A stretch of 64,000 nt of DNA, taken from NCBI RefSeq assembly GCF_003144115.1, contig NW_020312008.1, positions 1 to 64,000 of the forward strand, written 5' to 3'. Positions 1 through 10,800 of the stretch are shown here, one piece after another. Within the stretch, counting starts at the first letter, position 1, and each line of letters starts with the position of its first letter. The notes below the pieces were generated by a model, which had not been told where the DNA came from, made no database searches, and saw only the letters and a list, made by a program, of their open reading frames with translations. This DNA comes from Tilletiopsis washingtonensis. Its lineage: Eukaryota > Basidiomycota > Exobasidiomycetes > Entylomatales. The position numbers were made by a program, and so were the translations under genes.

Positions 1-95
1 ACCCTAACCCTAACCCTAACCCTAACCCTAACCCTAACCCTAACCCTAACCCTAACCCTAACCCTAACCCTAACCCTAACCCTAACCCTAACCCT
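1..95. repeat. Telomeric repeat array (CCCTAA)n
   Basis: Uninterrupted tandem CCCTAA hexamers, about 15.8 copies, start at base 1 and end at base 95, where unique sequence begins. The C-rich strand reads 5'->3' into the chromosome, which is the orientation expected at a left chromosome end. No degenerate or subtelomeric repeat separates the array from unique DNA. The hexamer is the TTAGGG type common in fungi. Confidence 0.98.
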
Positions 96-376
96 GCATT
101 GGCACACCAGACTGGCACTCAAAGCTTGATCTACGCAGTGGTGACTTGTCCTGCTTCAGGCAGGGGCTTGTTGCTCCCTCTTGCATGGCTGCAGAGGCGT
201 GCACACAGACAATGAGGCAGCAGCTGCGCCTGCCAAACCCGGCTGGTGTTCCCACGCTCTGCGGCGACATCCGCTTGCGGAGCACCGCCGAGAAGGAGGC
301 TTGGCACAGCCTCCTCTGCGGGGTCGGCATTCTCGCACGCGCCGCCGCCCTTTCAACCACCATATCCTCATCCACT

Positions 377-3300
377 ATGCCGCCCGACCCCGGTCCTGTT
401 GCTTCCTCACACAGGCAGGCCAGCTGGCTGCGCCGCCTCTGCTCGCCGGCGGCGTATGCGCACAGCGCCGAGCCGGACGCTGCGATTGCGGACCCGCCCG
501 CGCCGCATGGCCAGCACGCCGCACCGGCCTCGCCCGCTGCCCCCGCCTCGCCTGCACCGACGTCGCCGCCGCGCGCTGGCTGGCTGGCCTCGGCGCGCGC
601 ACGCTTCTCGCGGACCGGGAGTGAGCCGGCGGTGACCCGCAGCGACACGCTCGACAGCACCGCATCCTCGTCCCGCTTGGCTGCGCCGCCGCCCGTGCCG
701 CTCACGCGCCGCCTGTCGGAGACGCCCGGACGCCTGGCGGCCAAGGTCGAGGGCGCCGTGCACCGCTTCGAGCATCGCCGCCGCGCCAGCGAGACGTGGA
801 AGGCAATGCGCGTCGGCAAGCACGAGGAGGCGCATGCTGCCAGCGCCCACAGCGACGCCGGGCTCGCGGCCTCGGAAACAGCCCTGCCCGTCGTCGCAGA
901 GAGTACGAGTCGCGAGGCTGAGCCGCGTGCGGTGTCCGAGCAGCAAGTGGAGCACGCCGCAGGACCGCATGTCCAAGCGCCCGAGCAGTCGGCGAGCACG
1001 GCTTCATCGGGCGACGCATCGACGGCCGTGCTCCCTGAGACCACGCTGCAGGCATCGCCCGAGACGCTGGCCACTGTTCCGCCCGCGACGCCCATGCCCA
1101 TCGAAGGCGCCCAGCTGCCGCCGCCGCAGGTCTCGGCAGAGCTCGCCCTCTCCTCTTCCCCACCAGTGCCCGCTCCTTCGCCGATCCCGGGCGTGCCGCC
1201 GGAGCTGGCGCGCGGCGAGCCGATGCTCAAGGTTACGCAGAAGAAAGTCATGCAGCGCTCCTTCCGCCTCGACACGGAGCGCGGGCAGATCCTGTGGGAC
1301 AGCAAGAAGAACAACAAGGGTGAGTCGCCGCAGAGCGACACCGAGGGGTGCCGCCGTGACTCCCATCGACCGTCGCTGACGATCACCCAGTGAACCTCGA
1401 GGCGATCCGCGAGGTGCGCGTCGGCGCGTCGGCGGCGTCGTACCGCACGGCGCTGTCCATCTCGTCGGCGCACGCGCCGCGCTGGCTGAGCATCATCTAC
1501 CAGTCGTCGGGCGTGTACAAGGCGCTGCACCTGATTGCGCTCTCGGACGCCTCGCTCGCGCGCTGGCGTGACACACTGGGGGCACTCCACTCGCTGCGTG
1601 CGGCGCTGCTCGGCGGCGCCAGTGGTGCCGAGGGCCTCGACGAGCGGCAGCAGCTCTGGCTGCGCCAGCACTGGCGCGTCGGTGACACGAATGCCGACTC
1701 GCGCTTGGCCTTCGACGAGGTGGTCCGGCTCTGTCGCCGCATCGGCATCGAGAGCAGCCGCAAGATGCTGCGCGCGGCATTCGCAGAGGCAGACGCGCAA
1801 GCGCGCGGCTGGCTAGACTTCGAGGCTTTCCAGCGCTTCGTCGGCGTGCTCAAGCGGAGAGAGGACATCGAGAGCATCTGGATGGAGTGGGCCGACGTCG
1901 AGCTCGACGAGCAGAGTGGCACTGGAGATGCCGTCGGAACAGGCGCGGCTGGAGACGCCGTCGCACCAGGCGCAGCCGGCGACAAGCAGCCGGACCTGGG
2001 CGACATTGGTGCCTCGCCGTCTGCTGCAGCAGAATTTCAAGCCAACACGTCGCCTACGCCAAGGGCAGACGCACACCGCCGTGCGGCGACGCGCGCCATG
2101 TCGCGCGCGCGCTTCTGCGCCTTTCTGCGCGACGAGCAGCGCCTCATGGACACGCTCCCGCCGCAGCTCGAGGCCCTCTTCGAGCGATACGCCGAGCACG
2201 ACGAGAACGAGCCGCGGCTGCGTCTCGACGGCTTCGCGGCCTTTCTGCTGTCCGCCGACAATGCCGTCGTCGCTGCTGACGCCCGCCCGTCTGGAAGCGG
2301 CGCGGTTGCAGCTGCTGCCGCCGTCGCTGTCTCCCCACGCGATGCGGCTGTTCTGCGATCTCGCGCCGCAGCGCAGACGACCGAGGCGCTGCTGCAAGTC
2401 GGCGCACGCGCGCCCGATGCGTTCCCATCCAAGACGCACCATGACATGACGCACCCGCTGTCCGACTACTACATCAGCTCGAGCCACAACACCTACCTCG
2501 TCGGCGGCCAGTGGAAGGGCGACAGCACCGTCGAGGGCTACGTGCGCGCGCTGCAGGGCGGCGCCCGCTCCGTCGAGCGTGAGTACAGATGGAGAGACCA
2601 TGCTGCGCATTACGCTTCACCACTGACACGCTTCTCAGTCGACTGCTGGGACGGGCCAAACGACACGCCGCACATCACCCATGGCCACACGCTCACAAGC
2701 AAGGTGCCGTTTGTCGACGTCATCACGGCCATCGGCCGCTACGCATTCGTCAGCTCGCCGTGCCCGCTGATCCTCTCGCTCGAGGTGCACAATGACGTGC
2801 CGCAGCAAGAGATAATGGCGTCGATCCTGCGCAGCGTGCTCGGCCCGATGCTGCTGAGCGAGCATCTCGTCGGCCGCGACGGCGCCGAGCTGCCCAGCCC
2901 CGAGGAGCTGCGCGGCAAGATCCTCATCAAGACCAAGAACCTCGCGCTCGTCGCCGAGTCGCCGCGGCCGGAGCAGCCCGTGACCGAGGCCGTCTGCATG
3001 TCGGAGGCGTCGACGGACACGACCGAGTCCGACGGCGACACGCTGCGCGACCTCGTGCGCAGCGTCACCAAGCGCGGCAGCAGCCACAGCGGCAGCGGCA
3101 GCCAGAAGCCGGCAGCCAAGGTGCTCATGGCACCGTCGCTCTCGGCGCTGCTCATCTACACCGTCGGCGTCAAGCACCGCGGCATCAACAAGAAGGAGAC
3201 GTATGCGCCCGAGCACATGATCTCTCTCTCGGAGCGCAGCGCCTTTCGCTATGCCCGCACGGCCGCCGAGGACCTCATCAAGCACAATCTCACTCACCTC

Positions 3301-4456
3301 ACGCGCGTCTATCCAAGCATGGCGAGCCTGGCGCGCCTGCATGCTAGCGCCAACTTCCTGCCGCACCATGTATGGGCCACGGGCAGCCAGCTGGTGGCAC
3401 TCAACTGGCAGACGATGGGTGCGTACCGCCGTCGCAGTTGATCCGTCCTGCGCTGACCCTCGCGCAGACCTCGGCTTCGAGCTCAACCGCGCGATGTTCC
3501 AGCGCAATGGCCGCTGCGGATACGTGCTGAAGCCCGAAGCGCTGCGCATCCGCGAGGTGTACAAGAGCGCGCCCAAGCGGCTGCGCTTCGAGGTCCGCGT
3601 GACGGTCAGTCGGCGGCACAGAGCTGTGCGTATGCGCCTCGCTGACTCCCAGAAAGATCGTGTCGGCGCAGCAACTGCCGCGCTTCAAGGATGCGTCGCG
3701 CGACCGCGACAGCGAGGAGGGCGACGTGATTGACCCTTTTGTTGCATTGTCGCTCCTCGCACCCGAGGGCTGGGGCCGTCAGCCGAGCGTCAACGGAGAC
3801 GCAGCTGTGCGGCCGTCAGATGCACTTGCTGCTGGTCGGCGCAGCAGCAGCAGCGGCACACTGCTGCCGCCTCCGCCTCCCGAGGGCCGCATCGGCAGCT
3901 ACGGTTCGACGGCGACGCCCGCTGCGCCACCGGGCCGCACGCTGCGCAAGCAGGCCTCGTCCTCCTCGGCGTCCTCGAGCAGCAGCTCGACGCCCTGGCC
4001 GCGTGCTCGCACCGCCATTGTGCGGGCCAATGGCTTCAACCCGCAGTGGCGTGAGACACTCGCGCTCGCTGTCGACGTGCCTGCGGGCTCAGACGGCGCC
4101 AGCGAGGCGCTTCTCTCGCAGGCGCTCGCGGCCGTGCAGCGCGGCGGCGGCGCTGCGAGCGAGGCCGACCTGCCGCTCCGCGCGCTGGCGCGTGGTCTCC
4201 TCGACCTGGCCTTCCTCCGCTTCGAGGTCTGCGATGCCGAGCAGGGCGGCGAGCCGACGTGCCTGGCCGCCTGCGTCACCTCGCTCGGCGCCATGCAGCG
4301 TGGTGAGTCTGGCCGGGATGTATCGCACGCTGCGTCTGACCCTTGCGCCCCACAGGATACCGCCACCTGCCGCTGTACGACGCGCAGCTCACGCCCTACA
4401 TGTTCTCGACGCTGTTTGTGCGCACCCACGTCGTCTTTCTCGGCCTCGCCGAGTGA
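377..4456 (+). CDS. PLC1: Phosphoinositide-specific phospholipase C (delta/fungal PLC1 type)
   Basis: Hydrolyses phosphatidylinositol 4,5-bisphosphate to IP3 and diacylglycerol in calcium-linked signalling. Exons: 377-1319, 1391-2578, 2639-3418, 3468-3604, 3657-4302, 4356-4456 (about 1264 aa). Domain order is a Ser/Pro-rich N-terminus, a PH-like region (about 280-400), EF-hands (about 400-480, loop DTNADSRLAFDE), a PLC X box (about 660-800) and a Y box (about 870-980) with motif YAPEHMISLSERSA, then C2. The X box keeps both catalytic histidines, in SSHNTYL and THGHTLT. Removing intron 2 restores SVELDCWDG and removing intron 3 restores TMDLGFELN, both family signatures. The same frame stays open upstream to an ATG at 185, only 90 bp from the telomere. 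I prefer ATG 377, which leaves room for a promoter, but the start is uncertain. Family identity is very secure. Confidence 0.93.
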
Positions 4457-4743
4457 CCCTTCCTTCCCCATGCACCCGGTCCGCCTTCACACACACTTTT
4501 ACCCATCGTCACCCCGCACATGCCCCTCGCTAATCGCATCGTTCCCGCCTCGAGTAGACGTGGCATTGCAGGAGGCTGCATTGGAGAAGAGCAACGAGCA
4601 GAAGAGAAGAGGCGGCGCTAGAGTATGGCACCGTCGACGCGGGCACGAACGGAAGGCGAGCAAAAGAAATGATCGAAAGGTGACAGCGTCGCGCCGGCGC
4701 AGAGAGTCCAGCGCCGCGGCTCAGAAGAAGAACACAGCCGCGC

Positions 4744-6401
4744 TCAGCGCACGGCAACCTCGCCGCGCTCGGCACCCTTGCCGCCGCGGCCCTTGCCGAA
4801 GCGCCCAAAGATGCTGTTGTTGCGCGCTACGCCTGCGCCGCTCGAGGGTGCTGCGCCGCCGGCCGAGGTGTAGTCCGACGCCTCCTCGCCGTTGGCCTGC
4901 GGCGTGACGCCCGGCGAGTAGTTCTCGCGCGGCGCGGCGCGCGGCCGCAGCGTGCCGGAGCGGCCGAGCGAGTTGCCGACGCCCGACGACACGCCGCTGC
5001 CGCCGTTGCCGTAGCCGTCGGTGGTCAGAGGCGGCGACGAGGGCGAGTGGCGGTGACCCGGGCCGGCCGAGTAGCCGCGCCGCGCCGCCGGACGGTCGAG
5101 CGCCGCGAGCTCGACGTCGGCCGCATCGCCAGCAGGCACGTTAGGGTTCTCTGGATGGAGGGTCAGCCGCTGGACGCCGGCGCCTGTCACTGGACACTCA
5201 CGCCGTGCCACCTTGATCCGCTTGATCAGACTCTTGCTGCGCTTGGGGCCCTCGCCGCTGCCGCCCGGTGCGCCCCAGTCGCGCTCCGGGAACGGGCTGA
5301 CGCCGGGGATGTCGAGCTGCGCGTTGTCGTCGCCGTTGCCCTGGGCCGCCGCGCCGCCCGTGCGGCCCGTCATGACCGCCTCCATGTCGTACACGGAGCT
5401 GGCGCGGCTCGACGGCCCGCTGGGCGGGGCGAGGCCGCCCTTGCCGTTGCTGCGCGACGGCCGTGCGGCCGGTGCCGCAAAGTCCTGCCACGGCTCCGAC
5501 GCCACGCCCCAGATCTCGGCATGCGGGTTGGCGGCGTCGCTGCGGCCGCTGCGCCCCTCGTTGCCCCACTCCTGCCGGCTGGAGCGGAAGTTGCGCTCCG
5601 CCTCGACGTCGCGGTCGATGATGCTGTGCGACTCGCTGGCGGCGTCGTCGTCACGCGCGCCGCCGGCGCCAGAGCTGAGCGTCGGCACGCCCACGACGTC
5701 GTCGCCGATGGAGAGGCCGCTGCTCTGGCTCATCTTGCGCAAGGTGCCCTGCGCCAGCTCGCTGAGGTTGCCGCTCTTGCCGCTGGCGCCCGGCCGCGAC
5801 GAGGCCGCGGCGCCGCCGCCGCGCACATACGGCTTGCCCGTCATCGGGTCGATGCTCGCGTCAAAAGCGCCGACGGGCGCGCGCCGCATGTTGCGGTTCG
5901 CGTGCGGGCTGCAGGCGTCGTACGGGCTGTCGTGGTGGAACACTGCAGAGCAGCGTGTCAGTAGACAAGCAAGCACAGCCGCACTCTTGGCTGCGCGCGA
6001 CTCACTGCTGCTGCCGTGGATGCCGCTCATGTCAAGCTTGTCGATGACGTCCATGCGGCTGCTCTTGCTTTCGTGGCGGCTCATCTCGCCGCGCATGCGC
6101 CGCTCCTTCTCCTTGCGCTTGATCTCCTTCTCCTCGCTCGTCTGGCGCCGGAATGCAGCAGCAAAGCGCGCGCCCATGCTGCGCGGCGGCATGGCGCCGC
6201 CGCTGAGCGGGTCGTACGAGTCCTTGGTGGGCACGGCGGGCGGCGCAGCGCCAGGCGCCATGGGTGTGGCGCCGGCGTACGCAGCTGAGCTTCCGTCGGC
6301 GGCACCGCCAGCGCCGGGCGAGCGCGGTGCGCCACTCGGCGCCACGGTCACGACATCAGAGAGTGCGGCAAGCACTGCGGCGTGCTGGTTCGGCTGTGCG
6401 G
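4744..6401 (-). CDS. Pal1-family cell morphology protein (5' end unresolved)
   Basis: Pal1 proteins act at the cell cortex and endocytic sites in polarised growth of fungi. Exons on the minus strand: 6401-6006, 5942-5202, 5150-4744. Removing the 63-bp intron 5943-6005 joins DKLDMSGIHGSS to MFHHDSPYDACSPHANRN, the hallmark Pal1 motif (F-H-H-D-x-P-[FY]-D-A-C-x-P-H). The intron at 5151-5201 gives KVARQNPNVPAG across the junction. A charged KEIKRKEKERR stretch precedes the motif, and the rest is Ser/Gly/Ala-rich and probably disordered. The 5' exon appears to begin at an acceptor (CTCCAG at about 6402). The first exon with the true ATG was not found, and the first in-frame ATG is at 6261. It converges on the PLC gene with 287 bp between stops. 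Confidence 0.85.
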
Positions 6402-7821
6402 CTGGAGAAGAGCGCAATGCGCAGCGTCAGCAGAGTCCCAGGGGCAGTAGGCGCAGCGGGACCTGTGCGGGCACAGAACACAGTCGCTCATGCCTGGCCG
6501 CCCAGGCGAGCACCAGGATCGTAGCTGCGCAACGCAAGCAGCGGCCGTGTCGCGCACGTTCCGGCTGGCAGCGCTCCCGCTCGCACTGAGACTACAACCA
6601 GAGCCCTGCCCGCAGTTGCAGGTTGCGGCTAAGCAGCAGGCGGCATGCTCTAGACTCTACCATGCCGAGCCACACCAGGTGGACCGCCTACGCTCCGGCG
6701 ACATGTGCGGCGCGCTGCGAGAGCGGCTGCGAGAGGCACAGCGGGTGCGATGCTCACCCATGCTGTGCAAGAGCGCTGCGCGAGGGGCAGGCGCAAGAGA
6801 ACAAGCAGCGTAGGTCGGGCGTGTATGCGCGCGTGTGAAGCGATGTGCGATGCGAGCGCAGCTGCGTGCTGGACGAGGTGTCGCTGCGTGGGGTGAGAGT
6901 GAGGTATGAGGTGCGAGAGGCAGGATCAGGGGGCCCAGCACCACGAAAGGGACCTGAGCCGCGGCCCCAGCGCCAGATTCGGCTCAGGAGCTGTGCACCC
7001 GCATGCGCTGTGCGCCGTCCGCCTGCCGTCTGCCTGCGCCGCACGCGAGCGACTGACAGATGCAGCAGACGGCAGCAGCAGGCGCAGCGGGCAGGCCGCG
7101 CCGCGGCGATCTGGCGCATGCGGCACACTCGTCCGCCGCCGCGGCCTGCCAGCCAAGCCTTGCAGCGCTGCCCGCCTGCGTGCTGCGCCCAGCGGCCGCA
7201 CTCTGCAGCACAGGCGCAGCGCCTGCCGGCGATGTTGGAGGGCGCGAAAGCAACACGCCGCACGCCGCACACTGGCCAGGTGCTCGCGCCTGCCCGCCCA
7301 CGCACCAGAAGCGCTGCCGTGCCTTCTCCTCCCTCCTCCTCCGCTGCCCCCGCCGCGCCGCACCGCTGCCCCTGCGCCGGGCTGTGCTGCTCTCGCTTGG
7401 CATGCTGCCGCGCTCTGGCTGCGGCGCTGCGAGGCGGCGCCCGTCACTGTCATGCCGTGCACGCTCGGCGCTCCCAACACTCGCCGCGAACATGGCCTGG
7501 CGCCGATGTGGCGACCTATGACTTCTTGAGAGACGGCAGCTCTCCTTTGCCGCTGGTCTGGAACAGGTCTCAGGGGCCGAGGGCGCATCTCGGAAGGCCC
7601 TCGGGGCGTGCCTGGCGCTGCAGGGACACATGGGCACGGCGGAGTGCTCGATAGACGCCGGCCGCGCACTCGTCAGGGGCGCGTGCGGCGCCCGCGTGGA
7701 CTTGTCATTCGTGGCATTGTCGGATCTCTGTCTATGGTCGAGAAACAGTAACGTGAAGCGGAGCAGGGACCAGATTGAAGGGGGAGCAGGGCAGCACGAG
7801 CAGGGGCATAGAGAATGTCGC
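6402..7821. other. Gene-free 1.4 kb between Pal1 gene and FAS 3' end
   Basis: Very GC-rich DNA whose open frames on both strands are Arg/Ala/Cys-rich and resemble no known protein. They look like chance frames in high-GC sequence. The Pal1 promoter and probably its missing 5' exon lie in the left part. The right edge is the 3' flank of the truncated FAS gene, and therefore one side of an inferred inversion breakpoint. No repeat or transposon signature was seen. Confidence 0.6.
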
Positions 7822-10800
7822 TCAGCCGCGCGTCGCCTTGGCGATGGCGTTGAGCGTGTGGGTGAGCGTCTGCAGGCCGCGCAGGTTGCCGGCGACGACG
7901 GTCTGCAGCGTCGAGACGTTCTGTGGGCGGGCGGGAGGTCAGCATGCCGTCCGCGCAGCCTGAGCCTTGCGCTACGCACAAAGTTGATGCCCTGCAGGAA
8001 GCAGCCCTCGATGGCGTCGATCTCGGTGATGATGTGCATGAGCATCTCGTCGGTGAGCTGCAGGCGCGCCGGTGCGACGGCCATGAGCGCGTAGTCCGTC
8101 CGGCCCTCGGCGTCACGGGCGACGGCACGCTCCACTGTGGGGATCGGGTCAGCTGCAGCTCTGGCACGCATCGCATCTGCTACGCACTGGTGAGACCACG
8201 GCGCATGCACACGTCGCACACCTGCTCCACCGTCAGGGTGCCGCCGGAAGCCAGCGCCGCGTACTCGCCCAGCGAGTGGCCGGCATACGGCGCGGCGGGG
8301 TCGACCATGCCGCGCGACTGCATGTCCTGGAACGCCGACATCTCGACGAGCACAATCGAGACCTGCGCAAACGACGTCATGAAGAGGAGCTGCGGCGGGA
8401 AGGGTCAGCCGGTGCACCACATCCTTCTTTCGTCTATGACACTCACGCCGTCTGGCGAGTTGAACGTGTACGACGTAGACTGCGTCGTGATCTCGGGGAA
8501 GAGCGGGCGCGTCGTGCCGTCGGGCGCCTCGAACGTCATGCTCATGAACTGGTTGCGGATGCGCGCGCCGGCGACGCCGCCAAAGTGGCACGTGTGCGAC
8601 TTGGGGTTGTTGCGCACAATGTCGAGCACCGAGATGCCCATCGTCGTCTGCAGATGCCGCTCGGCACGCTCCCAGATGGCGCGCGCGACCGGCGACGACT
8701 CGTACAGGTCCATGCCCATGCCGACGGCCTGCGAGCCCTGGCCGGTGAACGTGTACACCGTCGGCGCCTGGTCGACGGTCGCCTCGCCGTCGAGCACCTT
8801 GTCGCCGCGCTGGTTCGTCGCCTCGACGCGGATGATCTTGCGGCCGTCGCGCATCGCCACGTGCCGCAGGCCGATCGTGAGCTCGTCGCCCGGCAGCACC
8901 ATGCCCGTAAAGTTGGCGTCGAAGCTGCGGAAGCGGTCCGCGTGGCCCTCGGCGGCAATCTCCTCGACGATGCGGCGCACGGCCGCCGACGAGTGCATGC
9001 CGTGCGTGATCGTGCCCGGCAGGCCGGCGAGGTCGGAGAAGTACGGGTTGATGTGGATCGGGTTGTAGTCGCCCGAGGCGGCCGAGTACGGCGCGTTGGT
9101 CGCCGGCGCCGTCCAGGTGTGCGCCTCGGCGCCCGTGAGCAGCGAGTAGCCGCCACCCTCGAGCGGGATCGGGCCGAGCGTGCTGCCGCCGAGACGCTTG
9201 ATGTACTCGACGACGGGGTTGCCGTAGCTCTTGCCCTCGGCGTCGTAGGCAATCTCGCCGACGCGCACGCGCTTGCCGTCGTTGGCGTCGCGCATGTACA
9301 CGCCGCCCGACACGCCCACGGCGCTGAAGCTGCTGCTGTCGCCGGCGTAGCGCATCTCCGAGTCGACCTGCATCTCGAGCGGCACGCCCGGCGTCAGCGT
9401 GCCCGTGGCGCTGAACCACTCCTTGGCCAGCAGCACCGACACGTCCGACGCCGACTTGAGCTCGACGCGGTACGTCTCCGACGAGCGCGTGAACGTCGAG
9501 GCGTAGTCCTTGAACGAGCCGCGGAAGAAGAAGCTGCTCGTCACCTCGACGGCGGGCACCGGCTCGCCGTTCTCGTGCCGCAGCACGACGCCGCGCACGA
9601 CGACGCTCTTGCCCGTCGGGCCAATCTTGACACTCGTGACCTCGGCGCGCGAGGAGCACACGTCGCCGGGCCGCAGCGGCGCCGCGACGCGCTTGAACGA
9701 GTTGGACAGGTGCACGAGGTCGAGCAACGAGCTGTCCGGCACCGACATGGCGGCGGCCATCAGGCTGCGCCAGCCGGCGCGGATGCTCCAGTCGAGCGGC
9801 GCCGAGGCGGCCGTGACGTACTCCTCGTTGGCGAGCGAGACGGCGCGCGAAAAGGCGCGGATGTCCTCGGCCTCGACCTCCTTGGGCGGCGAGGTGAAGA
9901 CGGTCGTGTCCTTGGGCACGGCGTCGAGGCTCCACACGCCGCGGTAGAAGTCGGCGATGCGCTCGTTGCGGCCGGACATGACCTCGTGGATCGGCGCAAA
10001 CGGCTGCGAGGGCACGTAGCGGAACTGCAGCGGCAGCGGCACGGCGCGGTCCTCGACGTCCTCGAAGAGCGTGACGTTGATGAGCTCGTCGGCGCGCGAG
10101 ATCTCGACGGCCTTGAACTCGGGCTTGTGCGGGCCGTACGAGCGTGCCGAGCCGCGCACGACGAGGCCGAGCGGCGCGCCGTTGGAGTCGTAGCTGACCT
10201 CGACGACCTGGCCGCGGCGCGGCGAGAGGATGCGCGCGATCGGGTTGTCGGCGTACGAGCTGCCCTGCACGACGCTGACGCTGCGCAGGAGAGCCCGCAT
10301 CCAGGTCTCGCCGTGGCCGGCAAGCACCTCGAGCCACTCGTCGGCGGGCGGCAGCACGGAGCCGAGGCTGTACGTGGCCTTGGCGGCGTCGCCCTGCTTG
10401 CTGATGCCGCAGCGCGCCAGCAGGCCGGCCTCGTCGACGTCGGGCGCCTGCGGGCCGAGGTAGTCGGCGTAGGGCACCTTGCTCTCGTCGCCGCCGTAGT
10501 ACTGCTGCAGCACGTGCTGGATGAGGCCCTTCTGCACGCCGTCGAGCATGTCCTTGATCGGCTGGTCGGAGCGCTTGGCGTGCTGCGCGGCGACGGGGCC
10601 GTGCAGGATGAACACACGCTGCGCGTCCTGGCCGGGCACGGCGTCGAGGTCCTCGCTCTGCCACAGCGAGTCCTTCTTGAAGTACGTCTGGAAGCTACCG
10701 TCGAGCGCGGGGATGAACGGCGGCGGCTTGGCGCCGCGGCGCGTGACGAGCGCCAGCAGGAAGGCGACGTCCTCGCCGCCCAGCAGGCCGAGGCGCGCCG

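Noticed and set aside
5141-5146. TTAGGG hexamer
   Set aside because: Single copy inside the Pal1 gene; not an interstitial telomere.
6984-10664. 1226-codon minus-strand frame covering the FAS 3' end
   Set aside because: Wrong frame relative to the conserved FAS reading, running through its introns and stop. Composition is Arg-rich shadow.
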